Position numbers and translations under genes: made by a program
Notes under the pieces: model-generated
What the model saw: the letters and a program-made list of their open reading frames with translations, nothing else
What the model was told of the DNA's origin: nothing
Database searches by the model: none
Shown here: positions 43,979 through 53,358 of the stretch, one piece after another
Layout: every line of letters starts with the position of its first letter
How positions within the stretch are numbered: position 1 is the stretch's first letter
DNA from: JAQIBY01 sp963676165
GTDB lineage: Bacteria; Bacteroidota; Bacteroidia; Bacteroidales; ML635J-15
Direction: 5' to 3'
Length of the DNA stretch: 64,000 nt
NCBI GenBank assembly: GCA_963676165.1
Contig: OY781043.1
Span: 1,736,001 to 1,800,000 of the forward strand

Positions 43979-44320
43979 TTATTCCTGTGTCTTTGGAGAT
44001 AAAAGAATAAAGTCATTTACAACAACTTCAGTGGTGTAGCGGGTTTGATTGTCTTGCTCATACGAGCGAGTTTGCAATTTGCCTTCTACTGCCAGTTTAG
44101 AACCAGTTTTGCAATACTCTGCAATAACTTCAGCTTGTTTGCCAAAAACCACCAAACGATGCCATTCTGTGCGTGTTTGACGCTCACCTTTTGAATCTTT
44201 AAAGTACTCGTTTGTCGCGATACTCACGTTCATGACTTTGTTTCCGTTTTTGATGTCTTTTACTTGTGGATCTCCACCTAAGTTTCCAATTAAAAATACG
44301 CGATTGCTTAAATTATTCAT
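43979..44320 (-). CDS. ssb: single-stranded DNA-binding protein
   Basis: 113 residues from ATG 44320; the frame is open further to 44398 but the OB-fold starts here (MNNLSNRVFLIGNLGGDPQV). Conserved strands: VSIATNEYFKDSKGERQTRT, EWHRLVVFGKQAEVI and GSKLAVEGKLQTRSYE. It ends right after the OB fold without the acidic DDDIPF-type tip used to recruit partners, so it is a short form and may be a second, minor SSB of this genome. Confidence 0.9.
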   Translation of the reverse strand: MNNLSNRVFLIGNLGGDPQVKDIKNGNKVMNVSIATNEYFKDSKGERQTRTEWHRLVVFGKQAEVIAEYCKTGSKLAVEGKLQTRSYEQDNQTRYTTEVVVNDFILLSPKTQE

Positions 44321-44562
44321 AATATTCAATTTTAGTTTAACAATTTGTTTCGCTTTCATTTGCTTCGAAAGCACAGTGCAAACATAGAGCACTTTCACTT
44401 CCCGATTCGGTTAATAATTGCTTGCTTTCGTTTGTCATTCGTTTGTAAATACTTGTACGCGTTTTTATTATTGATATATTGCAATTTAGACATGAATATG
44501 CAAAACTGAAAATTTTACGATTATTTGTGTTTATTCATTAAGACCAAAGGAAATTTTTGGCA

Positions 44563-44599
44563 TTTTGAGGACAAGCAATCCAAAGTTTACTTAATTTTG
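44563..44599 (+). promoter_or_regulatory. promoter of the CstA-type gene
   Basis: TTTTG at 44563-44567 and TAATTTTG at 44592-44599, 24 bp apart, fit the Bacteroidota consensus. The ATG is 16 bp further on, giving a short leader. Confidence 0.55.
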
Positions 44600-44615
44600 T
44601 CAAAAATCTAACACT

Positions 44616-46055
44616 ATGTGGACCTTTATACTATCCATAGCCATTTTGGTTTTCGGCTATTTCATTTATGGTAAATTTATTGAACGATTTTTTGGTGCAG
44701 ATCCAAAACACAAAACTCCTGCATACACCAAGCAGGACGGTGTTGACTTTGTTCCAATGAAGTCTTGGAAAGTCTTTATGATTCAATTTTTGAATATCGC
44801 AGGTTTAGGACCAATCTTTGGTGCAATTTTAGGTGCTGCTTATGGACCATGGGCTTATGTATGGATTGTGTTAGGCTGTATCTTTTTTGGTTCAGTACAT
44901 GACTATTTTTCTGGCATGTTAAGTATTCGCAATGGTGGTGCGAGTTTGCCAGAGTTGGTTGGAAAATATCTAGGGATGCCTGTTCAACAAATTCTGCGTG
45001 TATTTACCATCCTTTTACTAATTTTTGTTGGAGTGGCTTTTGTGACAGGGCCTGCAGGTTTGTTAGAGTCTCTAACATCTGGAGGAAAGGTTCTTTGGCT
45101 GTATGTGATTTTTGCTTATTACCTGATAGCAACACTTTTGCCAATCAATAAAATCATAGGTAAGATTTACCCCGTTTTTGGGGCAGCACTCTTATTTATG
45201 GCTGTCAGCATTGCAGGCATGATGCTTTTTAAAGGATTTAGTGGTGAGTTGGAAATGATAGAAATAGGAAAAAGCACGTTGAAAAACTGGCATCATTTAC
45301 CAGAAAAAAATCTCTTGTATCCTATGATGTTTATTGTGATTTCATGTGGTGCAATCAGCGGGTTTCATGCCACTCAATCACCTATGATGGCACGATGTTT
45401 AAAAAATGAAAACCAGGGACGAAAGATTTTCTACGGAGCCATGATTGCTGAAGGGATTGTTGCTATCATCTGGGCAACTGCTGCAATGAATTACTTTGGG
45501 GGTGTAGATGCTTTGAACTCAACTTTAGCAGAACATGGAAACAATGCAGCTTGGGTTGTGGATGAAATTAGCCGGTCGTGGTTAGGAAAAACAGGGGCAA
45601 TTTTTGCAATTATTGGTGTTATTGCTCTTCCGATTAGTACTGGTGATACAGCTTTCCGTTCAGCAAGATTAACAGCTGCAGATATGTTTAAAATCAAGCA
45701 AAAGAGCATTTCAAGCCGCCTTTTAGTGAGTTTACCCTTATTTGTAATTGGTTTTATCTTATCTCAGCTCGATTTTGCAACTGTTTGGAAATATTTGGGG
45801 TTGTCCAATCAAATTCTTGCAAGTTTTGTATTATGGACAGGAGCAATGTATTTAAAAGAAGAGAAGAAATTCCATTGGATTCTTTCCGTACCTGCTTTTG
45901 TGATGTCTACGATTTGTGCAACCTACTTTTTAGTTGCTCCGAATTTGAGTGGGGGCTTGCAATTGTCACCTTCCATCGGATATCCTTTAGGATTAGGAAT
46001 TGGAGTGATAATTGCCGGTTTGTGGTTTTTTGCAGCTTATAAAAAGGGGAAATAA
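44616..46055 (+). CDS. carbon-starvation (CstA) family transporter
   Basis: 479 residues, about 13 membrane helices. Family signatures: KSWKVFMIQFLNIAGLGPIFGAILGA near residue 47, VHDYFSGMLSIRNGG (near 105), and ISCGAISGFHATQSPMMARCL (near 245) with GVIALPISTGDTAFRSARL (near 335). Members import pyruvate or peptides when carbon is scarce. It is clearly shorter than E. coli CstA (about 700), as in many Bacteroidota. It overlaps the next gene by one base (TAATG). Confidence 0.88.
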   Translation: MWTFILSIAILVFGYFIYGKFIERFFGADPKHKTPAYTKQDGVDFVPMKSWKVFMIQFLNIAGLGPIFGAILGAAYGPWAYVWIVLGCIFFGSVHDYFSGMLSIRNGGASLPELVGKYLGMPVQQILRVFTILLLIFVGVAFVTGPAGLLESLTSGGKVLWLYVIFAYYLIATLLPINKIIGKIYPVFGAALLFMAVSIAGMMLFKGFSGELEMIEIGKSTLKNWHHLPEKNLLYPMMFIVISCGAISGFHATQSPMMARCLKNENQGRKIFYGAMIAEGIVAIIWATAAMNYFGGVDALNSTLAEHGNNAAWVVDEISRSWLGKTGAIFAIIGVIALPISTGDTAFRSARLTAADMFKIKQKSISSRLLVSLPLFVIGFILSQLDFATVWKYLGLSNQILASFVLWTGAMYLKEEKKFHWILSVPAFVMSTICATYFLVAPNLSGGLQLSPSIGYPLGLGIGVIIAGLWFFAAYKKGK

Positions 46056-46426
46056 TGAAACTCATTGCAAATTGCACTTCATGCAAGGAATCAATTCCTG
46101 TGAAGGTTCTTATGGTTGATAATCGCATTGAACTTGCAAGACAAAAAGGTGAAGTATTTGAAAGACGATGCCCAAAATGCGGATATAGAAATACCATTCA
46201 TGTAGATGACGTTAAAGCAGTAAATGGAGCGTTATTAAAACTTGTTGGAATCATTTCAATTGTAATTGCTCTTGCATTGACATTCTTGTTTTGGCAATAT
46301 GGATTCATTGCATTTGTGTCGTTTTCCATTCCTGCATTAATGATTACAACTGTTCATCAAACTCAATCAGCAAAAATCAAACAGTTTAATCTGCTCAAGT
46401 ACAATTCCAACCGAACCAGAAAATAG
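46055..46426 (+). CDS. zinc-ribbon membrane protein
   Basis: 123 residues. CTSCKES (near 7) and RCPKCGYRN (near 39) form a zinc ribbon, followed by two membrane helices (about 63-81 and 88-104) and a short basic tail. Unknown function. Coupled by a one-base overlap to the CstA-type transporter, so possibly a regulator or assembly partner of it, which is inference. Confidence 0.65.
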   Translation: MKLIANCTSCKESIPVKVLMVDNRIELARQKGEVFERRCPKCGYRNTIHVDDVKAVNGALLKLVGIISIVIALALTFLFWQYGFIAFVSFSIPALMITTVHQTQSAKIKQFNLLKYNSNRTRK

Positions 46427-46489
46427 ATCAAGAAGCAGCGTAAGCTTGTCGTTGATTGTTATTTAGAAAATCCTCAATCAGCTCCAATT

Positions 46490-47305
46490 ATGCATGCTAA
46501 ATACTGGTTCAGATTATCAATGATCTTTATTGCGACGATTTGCACGAGCATATTTCAACCCTGTTTGGGCAAAACCATTGAAATTCCTGAGTCTTTAAGT
46601 AAAAAGCCAGAAGATATTACGCGATATATACTTGCACATACCAATGGAGAGGAAGAGTTTGTCGAAACTGTGTATCACTGGATTTGTGAGAACATTCGCT
46701 ATTCAAAAGTTGAGATTGACAGTCTGACTCATCTGGATTTAGTTCATTATGTTTTGGCAGCAAAACAGGGGAGATGCATTCATTATTCAGCTTTGCTAAC
46801 ATGTGTTTGTAATATGGCAGGAATAGAAGCATATTCTGTGTTAGGCTACGTGAAACAAAGCAACAGTATAGAAACAACAAAGGATCATGCATGGAATGTA
46901 ATACGTTTGAGCAATACATATTATCTGTTTGATCCAACTTGGGATACAGAGAGTGTCGAATTATTGTATTACAAAAAGCAAGGTGATTATTTTCTGGAAA
47001 CTCATATGCCGTATGACCCAATGATGCAATTATCAAATTATCCTGTGAGGCATCCTCAATATTTTAGAGGAAAACGAATTGGTCGTCAATATTTTGATTT
47101 TGAAAGTGCATTAAAAGAGTATTCTACTCTAAATCAGGAAGAGCAATTAAAGTTAATGCTATATCGTGCAGAAACTTATGGAATTAATAGTTTTCGATTA
47201 GGTTTCCTTTATATCCGCTTAAAGCATTTTGTTGAAGATTATTCTGATTATCAATTCACTTCAGTTGATAAGTCCAATTTACCTGTTGTGATTGTACGCC
47301 ATTGA
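46490..47305 (+). CDS. secreted transglutaminase-like protein
   Basis: 271 residues with an N-terminal signal (RLSMIFIATICTSIFQPCLG). The transglutaminase core is present: catalytic Cys in GRCIHYSALLTCVCNMAGIE (near 96), His in DHAWNVIRLSNTYYLFDPTW (near 130) and Asp in FDPTWD. It continues with about 120 residues without known motifs. Such proteins in Bacteroidota act as periplasmic proteases or cross-linkers, target unknown. The gene starts 63 bp after the zinc-ribbon gene. Confidence 0.82.
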   Translation: MHAKYWFRLSMIFIATICTSIFQPCLGKTIEIPESLSKKPEDITRYILAHTNGEEEFVETVYHWICENIRYSKVEIDSLTHLDLVHYVLAAKQGRCIHYSALLTCVCNMAGIEAYSVLGYVKQSNSIETTKDHAWNVIRLSNTYYLFDPTWDTESVELLYYKKQGDYFLETHMPYDPMMQLSNYPVRHPQYFRGKRIGRQYFDFESALKEYSTLNQEEQLKLMLYRAETYGINSFRLGFLYIRLKHFVEDYSDYQFTSVDKSNLPVVIVRH

Positions 47306-47553
47306 TTTTAATGTTAAAGTATGTTTAGGAATGACAAATTAAATAAATTGTAACGAAAATATTTTTTCTGAGGCTATGTAACGACTGAGCACTATGGAAA
47401 TCAATAGGTTAATTTAAATATGTATAATGTATGTATGGATAGTTGTTTATATTGAATTTAAGTGTTTAATAAATTGTTTTATATAATTTTGTATTTTGTA
47501 ATTTCTTATTTATCTTGCAATAATTCCAATTATTAATTTTTACACAAAAAATC

Positions 47554-48327
47554 ATGAAAAAAATTGCTATTCTACTTGTGGGGCTTTTGCTGCTAAGTTT
47601 AGGCTTTAATGCCTGTAAAAAAGATGAACCTGAAGGAAGTCGTGAAAAGGTTATTCCTGAAATGTATGCTAAAAAATGGCTTGTTAACACCAATCAAAAA
47701 TCTGTTGATTACATTTCTATAGAAATTACAGAGTATGGATATTATTTTATTCTTTTTGATGACAATTCCAGTGTAAGTGGGACTTGTTATGTTGACGGAG
47801 ATGATAATATTATTTTAGTAAATTACGGATATATTGAAGTTTTAGATGTTGATGGAGAAGTATTTAGTTTTATCCTTCATATTGATGATACCAATGAAGC
47901 TGAAACAATATTTACTACAGAAGCAGAGGAGATGGAAGTCACTGATGAGACTGATTTGCTCTGTGTAACATGGCATATAAGTGAGTATTATTTTGTATCT
48001 GGAAATGATACTACATGGGCTCAACCAAGTGATACATATGATTTTAGTGTTTTTGATGTGACATTTACGACTTACGGAACTTATTTTACTCATGAAGAAT
48101 ATTCATATCAAGGCACACCTTCAACATTGTATGAGAACAGATATTGGCGTTGGACCAATGATGATAACGATGAAATTTGTTATGGTTTAACACAAGATCA
48201 GGCTGATGAGTGTGGGTATAGTGCTGAAATAACAACCTTGACAGACGGCGAACTTATTATGGAAGGTACGACCACTAATGTATATGGACAATCATATCAT
48301 TTTTACGTAAAAGGAACTGCATATTAG
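47554..48327 (+). CDS. lipoprotein of unknown function
   Basis: 257 residues. Lipoprotein signal MKKIAILLVGLLLLSLGFNAC with KKDEPEGS after the cysteine, so it should be surface-bound in the outer membrane of this phylum. The mature protein is strongly acidic and aromatic (DDTNEAETIFTTEAEEMEV; RYWRWTNDDNDEICYG), built from two similar lipocalin-like halves each with a W-x-I/V-strand start. No catalytic motif. Transcribed alone, with a terminator after it. Confidence 0.65.
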   Translation: MKKIAILLVGLLLLSLGFNACKKDEPEGSREKVIPEMYAKKWLVNTNQKSVDYISIEITEYGYYFILFDDNSSVSGTCYVDGDDNIILVNYGYIEVLDVDGEVFSFILHIDDTNEAETIFTTEAEEMEVTDETDLLCVTWHISEYYFVSGNDTTWAQPSDTYDFSVFDVTFTTYGTYFTHEEYSYQGTPSTLYENRYWRWTNDDNDEICYGLTQDQADECGYSAEITTLTDGELIMEGTTTNVYGQSYHFYVKGTAY

Positions 48328-48349
48328 CCACACAGGTTAACTATATGAT

Positions 48350-48380
48350 AAAAGCCTGAAATGAAGTTTTAGGCTTTTTT
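48350..48380 (+). terminator. intrinsic terminator
   Basis: The stem AAAAGCCT / AGGCTTTT with a loop of about 13 nt ends in six T, 22 bp past the lipoprotein gene. Confidence 0.7.
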
Positions 48381-48468
48381 GTGTTATTCAGGGAAAGACC
48401 ATATCTGAATACAAAAAATATTTCTTATCTTAGACAATCTGTTACTTATTTCAAATAAAAAATACGTA

Positions 48469-49390
48469 ATGAATAAAAACCAATTTTCTTTATCACTTTT
48501 ATTGAAGTTTTTCATCTCTCTTTGGATGATATTGCAATCTATTTTCCTTGTTGCTCAAACCTGGGCTCCAACTGGAGCAGTATGGCATTATAATTATTCG
48601 AATGAAACAACTAGTGGTTATCTTAAAATTGAATCATTAGGTGATACAATAATTCAAAGTAAAATGTGTAAAATACTGCAAAAAACACGCGTTTCAAATA
48701 ATGGGTTTTCTCTCGATATTGATACGGTTGATTTTGGTCAAGATTATATGTATCAAGAGGATAATGTTGTTTATAGATATAAATCTGGACAGTTTTTTAT
48801 GTTGTATGACTTCAATGCCAGTGTGAGTGATTCATGGATTATTTCTAGCAATGAAAACATTGAATTCCTTTGTGATTCTATTGGACTTCTGGTTGTTGAC
48901 AGCGTCTCTTCAATTAGTCAGAACGGATTTAATTTGAACGTTGTGTTTTTAAATTCTCCAGATTCATCAGATTGGTTTATGTACGGTTGGGCATCTTTTC
49001 TACATGTTTCCAGAACCTACATGCATTGTGGATTATTATGAGGGTGGCTCATTGCGTTGTTATTACGACCCGGAATTTGGATTGTATAAAACAGATACAA
49101 CAGATTGCGAATACATCTATATGGCAACTGCTGTTGACGAACAGCTTGTAAATAATCAATATGAAATTTATCCAAATCCTGTGGCATCTGTGCTAAGCAT
49201 TAAGAATGAATCGCCAGTTAAAATGAAAACAATTGAGTTGGTTGGCGTTTATGATAATGTGGTCTATAAGCTTACTTCAAATAAAAGTGCAGAAAAAATT
49301 GATGTGAGAGGATTTTCAAAAGGGTGCTACATTTTACGTATTGTTAACGAAAACAATGCTGTGCATTATGAGAAATTAATTATTCGATAA
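48469..49390 (+). pseudogene. T9SS-exported protein split by a frameshift
   Basis: Two overlapping frames make one protein. The first (48469-49041) has a signal segment (LLKFFISLWMILQSIFLVAQ) and a beta-rich body, then goes out of family after DWFMYGW. The second (open around 49004, ending 49390) continues the expected sequence: HLFYMFPEPTCIVDYYEGG, SLRCYYDPEFGLYKT, and the T9SS domain IYPNPVASVLSIKN ... FSKGCYILRI. Skipping one base in the GGG at 48989-48991 restores a continuous frame. Either a true mutation or an assembly error. The intact protein would be a secreted cargo of about 306 residues, function unknown. Confidence 0.72.
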
Positions 49391-49412
49391 TTATGGCATT
49401 CCTTGAAAGTAT

Positions 49413-49568
49413 ATGACATTATTTGCGAATCTGAAATTCATTGGATACTTTACTATGTTAGGGACAGTGGTGATGTTGCTTGTGATTTTTACAAAAAAAT
49501 ACTTGTTTAAGAAAGATGATGCGTTTATTTTAATTATAAAAACGCGACTTATTTTCCTAAATTTGTAA
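49413..49568 (+). CDS. possible small membrane protein
   Basis: 51 codons: MTLFANLKFIGYFTMLGTVV, a hydrophobic helix continuing to VIFTKK, then a basic/acidic stretch YLFKKDDAF and a hydrophobic end. One membrane span with positive charges after it. No recognised family and no strong ribosome site. It lies in the 286-bp gap before the OsmC gene, so it may be a chance frame. Confidence 0.25.
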   Translation: MTLFANLKFIGYFTMLGTVVMLLVIFTKKYLFKKDDAFILIIKTRLIFLNL

Positions 49569-49676
49569 AACAACTTTTAAAATATGTTGTAAATCACCAA
49601 TTATAGTAAATTAGTCAATGATTACTTTCTTTACTTTTGCAGTTTAGAATTTACAAATTTTTAAAAAGGTATAATT

Positions 49677-50108
49677 ATGGCAATTACAACAATGAAAGTT
49701 GGAGCGAAAATTGGTGCCGGTTTTAAAACTGACGTTCAATGTTCAAAAGATTTTATTATTGATCAACCAAAAGCTATGGGTGGAGAAGGATTAGGACCAA
49801 ATCCTATGGAAGTTTTTCTTTCCTCTTTACCAGCATGTATTTGTGCAATCGGACGAATTATTGCAAATCAAAAACGCATTGATCTTAAAGGGATTAATGT
49901 AGAACTCGAAGGCGATATTGATAAAGATTTCCTTTTAGGAAAAACAGAAGAAGGTCGTGCGGGTTTTGTTGAAATTAGAACATTGGTTGACATTAATGCT
50001 GATATGACTATGGAAGAGAAAGAAGCATTTTTAGCAGAAATCGCAAAAAGATGTCCTATCGCTGACAATATGATTAACACTACCTTGGTGAAACCAACAG
50101 TAAAGTAA
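49677..50108 (+). CDS. OsmC-family protein
   Basis: 143 residues. OsmC/Ohr fold: GEGLGPNPMEVFLSSLPACICAIG has the first redox cysteine (near 53), and KRCPIADNMI (near 125) the second. Such proteins reduce organic hydroperoxides through the two cysteines. The exact substrate is unknown. The spacing, with a second Cys at position 55, is that of the OsmC-like rather than Ohr group. Confidence 0.87.
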   Translation: MAITTMKVGAKIGAGFKTDVQCSKDFIIDQPKAMGGEGLGPNPMEVFLSSLPACICAIGRIIANQKRIDLKGINVELEGDIDKDFLLGKTEEGRAGFVEIRTLVDINADMTMEEKEAFLAEIAKRCPIADNMINTTLVKPTVK

Positions 50109-50127
50109 ACGTAAGTCACATGATTTT

Positions 50128-50158
50128 AAGAGGTTGCATTTTGTGCAGCCTCTTTTTT
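50128..50158 (+). terminator. intrinsic terminator of the OsmC gene
   Basis: The stem AAGAGGTTGC / GCAGCCTCTT with a loop of 7 nt is followed by a T-run, 19 bp after the stop. The following 330 bp up to 50,506 hold no gene; a weak long-range pair (GCATGG near 50311 with CCATGC near 50371) is the only structure seen. Confidence 0.75.
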
Positions 50159-50506
50159 GTACGTAATATTCTTGGATTACCCTGATAATCATCTAAAATT
50201 TCATATGAGCATAAAACCCTTTTAAAGCTGTATTACGATAAGTTTATCAGCTATGGATAATCGGATTTGTTTTTCTTACTTCTGGTTCACGTTAACAATT
50301 ACAAACATGCATGGAGGTTAATATTTCAAGGTTTTTCACTTTAATGAAAATGGGGATATTGAGATCACACCCATGCAAGTAAAATCCCTTTAAAATACGA
50401 GTATTCCTACAATTTCGTTGTGAGAAACTGTGATTTTAATTAAGCGATTAGTAAAGAATTATAACTCCTTGCATTTGTTTTACACAATTTTTTGTATTTT
50501 TATACT

Positions 50507-50992
50507 ATGAAGCATGAAGAGTTGAAAATTCAATACAAAACTTATCGTATTGATGAAGCTGATCAGGATGTTCTAGAACTTTTGGAACATGCGAAAAATG
50601 CAGTTGATAATGCCTATTCTCCATATAGCAAATTCAGTGTTGGTGCTGCTGTTCGACTGAAAAATGGGGTAGTTGTTACCGGTAATAATCAGGAAAATGT
50701 AGCCTATCCATCTGGTTTGTGTGCAGAACGAGTAGCTTTATTTTATGCGAATTCAAAATATCCGGATGTTCCTGTAACGGACTTGCTTATTATTGCCAAA
50801 TCGAATAAAACGGAGATTTCAGAGTTGCCTGTAACTCCTTGTGGCGCTTGCAGACAAGTGATGCAGGAAACAGAAAGCAGATATCATCAAGATATGCGTG
50901 TTATTTTAGCTGGGAGGGAAGAGCTTTGGGAGTTCAAAAATGGATCACAATTACTGCCTCTAAGTTTTTCTGAAGATTTCTTGCCTAAATAG
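50507..50992 (+). CDS. cdd: cytidine deaminase
   Basis: 161 residues from ATG 50507, the usual length; an alternative upstream start at 50492 adds MYFYT only. Zinc and catalytic residues: CAERVALF (Cys-Ala-Glu, near 75) and PCGACRQVM (near 109). AYSPYSKFSVGAAV is the family signature near 30. It deaminates cytidine and deoxycytidine to uridine forms in pyrimidine salvage. It faces the convergent xerD. Confidence 0.93.
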   Translation: MKHEELKIQYKTYRIDEADQDVLELLEHAKNAVDNAYSPYSKFSVGAAVRLKNGVVVTGNNQENVAYPSGLCAERVALFYANSKYPDVPVTDLLIIAKSNKTEISELPVTPCGACRQVMQETESRYHQDMRVILAGREELWEFKNGSQLLPLSFSEDFLPK

Positions 50993-51003
50993 ATTGTCAG
51001 TTC

Positions 51004-51918
51004 TTATTTTTTAGGATTTGATCTTGGGTGATAGCTTAAGATATTCTCTCTAAGGTATAGTTTGTCCAGGTGGGTGTAAATCTCTGTTGTCGTGATAGAT
51101 GAGTGTCCTAGCATTTCCTGTACAGCTCTTAAGTCAGCTCCACCTTCTATCATGTGAGTTGCAAATGAATGTCGTAAGGAGTGAGGCGATATATTTTTGC
51201 TGATTTCAGCTAGCTTAGCGTGCTTTTTAACAATATTGAAAATCATAACACGACTGAGTTTTCCTCCGCTTTTAGTGAGAAATAGAATGTCACTGTTTGT
51301 TTTTGGGATTTCTTGATGGTTTCTTGTTCCTTCGATGTAAAAATTAATAGACTTTAACGCAGGACTATTTATTGGGACAAGTCTTTCTTTGTTGCCTTTT
51401 CCAATAATGCGCACAAAACCTTCTCCGAAATAAATATGGGAAAGTCTTAGGTTGCAAAGCTCTGACACTCGCAAGCCACATCCGTAAAGCACTTCTAAAA
51501 TAGCAGCATTTCGATGTCCATATGGACTTGATAAGTCAATACTTTGTATCATTTCTGACACTTCTTCAACACTTAAAAACTCAGGTAATTTAGCTCCAAT
51601 TTTAGGTGCTTCAATAAGTCTGGCTGGATTGTCTTCTATCAGGTTGTCAAGCAATAAGAATTTGTAAAATGCTTTTACTCCACTAATAATTCTCGCTTGA
51701 GATCTGGCGCTTAGTCCAACCTCATTTATCCACTGAATAAAACTCACCAAATCATCATATGAAACATTTTCGGGGGATTTTTTCGATTTTTGTATATCTT
51801 TGATAAATCTGTATAGCTTGTCAACGTCTTTTAGATATGCTGTCTGAGACGCCTCCGTAAGAGATCGTTCAAGCTTCAGATATGTTTGAAAATCTTCAAT
51901 GCTTTCTTTCCATGTCAT
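51004..51918 (-). CDS. xerD: XerD-type tyrosine recombinase
   Basis: 304 residues, the size of housekeeping XerC/XerD. N-terminal SAM-like DNA-binding domain (about 1-90), then a catalytic domain with Arg in GCGLRVSELCNLRLS (near 150), HSLRHSFATHMIEGG (His-x-x-Arg), LGHSSITTTEIYTH (His and the nucleophile Tyr near 281). It resolves chromosome dimers at dif with its partner. No mobile element features flank it, so it is chromosomal. Divergent from aroQ, 32 bp apart. Confidence 0.9.
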   Translation of the reverse strand: MTWKESIEDFQTYLKLERSLTEASQTAYLKDVDKLYRFIKDIQKSKKSPENVSYDDLVSFIQWINEVGLSARSQARIISGVKAFYKFLLLDNLIEDNPARLIEAPKIGAKLPEFLSVEEVSEMIQSIDLSSPYGHRNAAILEVLYGCGLRVSELCNLRLSHIYFGEGFVRIIGKGNKERLVPINSPALKSINFYIEGTRNHQEIPKTNSDILFLTKSGGKLSRVMIFNIVKKHAKLAEISKNISPHSLRHSFATHMIEGGADLRAVQEMLGHSSITTTEIYTHLDKLYLRENILSYHPRSNPKK

Positions 51919-51950
51919 GGTGTAAAATTAAGCATTTTAAATAAAATGAA

Positions 51951-52385
51951 ATGAAAAAACGGATTCAGATAATTAATGGAGTAAATCTCAATTTGTTAGG
52001 TAAAAGAGAAACGGAGATTTATGGTAATTTGCCATTTGAGGCTTATCTCAACAAGTTAATGCAAGACTTTCCACAGGTTGAAATACTATACTTTCAGTCA
52101 AATTTAGAAGGCGAAATTGTAAATTGTTTACAAAATGTTGAAAAAAATACAGATGGTGTGATTTTAAACGCCGGAGGATATACTCATACTTCAATTGCAA
52201 TCCGAGATGCTGTTGCTGCAATAGATACAGATGTTGTTGAAGTGCATATATCCAATCTTTCTAGCAGAGAGTCTTTTCGACACGAATCTGTCATTTCCCC
52301 TGTTTGCAAAGGTTTTATTAGTGGATTTGGGTTTGATACTTACGCTTTGGCTCTTCATTTTTTTCTACTATCTTCGCAAAGGTAA
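51951..52385 (+). CDS. aroQ: type II 3-dehydroquinate dehydratase
   Basis: 144 residues. Signature IINGVNLNLLGKRETEIYG at the start, catalytic Tyr in GGYTHTSIAIRDA (near 81), and EVHISNLSSRESFRHESVIS with the active His. It removes water from 3-dehydroquinate in the shikimate pathway. Cytoplasmic dodecamer in the family. The frame ends 30 bp before the next gene, so the two probably share a transcript. Confidence 0.93.
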   Translation: MKKRIQIINGVNLNLLGKRETEIYGNLPFEAYLNKLMQDFPQVEILYFQSNLEGEIVNCLQNVEKNTDGVILNAGGYTHTSIAIRDAVAAIDTDVVEVHISNLSSRESFRHESVISPVCKGFISGFGFDTYALALHFFLLSSQR

Positions 52386-52414
52386 TCTTGTGTATATAGA
52401 TAAGTAGATATTTG

Positions 52415-52948
52415 ATGGATAAAAGACGTACAATTTATAAATTATGGGATTTGCGGGGATGCATTTTTATTAGTATGCTCAATTTGATTTTCGGAGCACT
52501 TTTACTCGCTGTGATGAAAGCCTTTCCACGATTAGTTACTTCAAAAATACAAGAAAGTTTACTTAGTATCCTGGATGGTGATATGGAAGAAAAATATGCC
52601 GTCATTCAATCATTTGTGGATGAAAGCCTCTTTTTATTTCACAGTACTGCAATTGAATGTCTTGTTTTTGCACTCGTTGCTTTAGTTACAATACTCATTC
52701 TTATCCGCCTGAGTGGTAAAATTAAAATCCGTAAGATTATTGCATGGCTTGTTGTCTTGGGAATTACGGTTGCTAACCTAAGTTCTGTGCTAACTTCCTT
52801 GAAGTTTTTAGAGACCGGATCCTTGAATATGGCTAGTCAGGGTTTCCGTGTACTGTCTATACTTGGATTTTTAATGTTCATTGGAGGACTTTGTTTCTTG
52901 TTTGTCAAGACATTAAAGGATTTGACTCAGCCTCGATCAGTGCACTAA
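52415..52948 (+). CDS. four-helix membrane protein of unknown function
   Basis: 177 residues from ATG 52415 (a TTG one codon earlier is possible). Four hydrophobic segments (about 17-37, 70-95, 106-125, 142-165) with an amphipathic stretch between the first two (MKAFPRLVTSKIQESLLSI). No cysteine or charged motif I can link to a family. It sits 29 bp downstream of aroQ. Confidence 0.6.
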   Translation: MDKRRTIYKLWDLRGCIFISMLNLIFGALLLAVMKAFPRLVTSKIQESLLSILDGDMEEKYAVIQSFVDESLFLFHSTAIECLVFALVALVTILILIRLSGKIKIRKIIAWLVVLGITVANLSSVLTSLKFLETGSLNMASQGFRVLSILGFLMFIGGLCFLFVKTLKDLTQPRSVH

Positions 52949-52988
52949 AAAAAAGCCTGTGATATTTTTTTATCTCATTATTATTAAG

Positions 52989-52996
52989 TAGTTTTG
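52989..52996 (+). promoter_or_regulatory. -7 element of the rpsO promoter
   Basis: TAGTTTTG fits TAnnTTTG and lies 41 bp before the rpsO start, with a T-rich segment about 20 bp upstream. Confidence 0.55.
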
Positions 52997-53037
52997 CACG
53001 CTTAATAACATATTTATCATTTATTATTTAAACAATT

Positions 53038-53313
53038 ATGAAAAATTATTTAGACGCAGAAAAGAAACAAGAGATTTTTTCAAAGTACGGGAAGTCTAAC
53101 AACGACACAGGATCTGCAGAAAGCCAGATCGCTTTGTTTTCCTACCGTATCAAACATCTCACAGAACACTTAAAACAAAACAAAAAAGATTTTAGCACTC
53201 AGCGTGCATTGTTATCATTGGTTGGTAAACGTCGTCGTTTATTGAATTATCTTAAAGACCGTGATATCGAGCGCTATCGTGCTATCATTAAAGAACTGGG
53301 TCTGAGAAAATAA
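53038..53313 (+). CDS. rpsO: ribosomal protein S15
   Basis: 91 residues. Four-helix S15 with GSAESQIALFSYRIKHLTEHL (about 25-45) and the strongly conserved LVGKRRRLLNYLKDRDIERY near 60-80. It binds 16S rRNA in the platform of the 30S subunit. It is followed by pnp, the classical rpsO-pnp order, but a terminator separates them. Confidence 0.96.
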   Translation: MKNYLDAEKKQEIFSKYGKSNNDTGSAESQIALFSYRIKHLTEHLKQNKKDFSTQRALLSLVGKRRRLLNYLKDRDIERYRAIIKELGLRK

Positions 53314-53318
53314 ACATT

Positions 53319-53345
53319 AAAGAGGCATTAACTTGCCTCTTTTTA
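53319..53345 (+). terminator. terminator or attenuator between rpsO and pnp
   Basis: The stem AAAGAGGC / GCCTCTTT with a loop of 8 nt plus T-run stands 13 bp before the pnp ATG. It may leave read-through to pnp or act as an RNase processing site. Confidence 0.65.
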
Positions 53346-53358
53346 GTATTGAAGAATT

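Noticed and set aside
51004..51918. Tyrosine recombinase as the integrase of the cassette array or of a mobile element
   Set aside because: It has the size and motifs of housekeeping XerC/D, lies 39 kb away among core genes and shows none of the extra segment that marks integron integrases as far as I can see.
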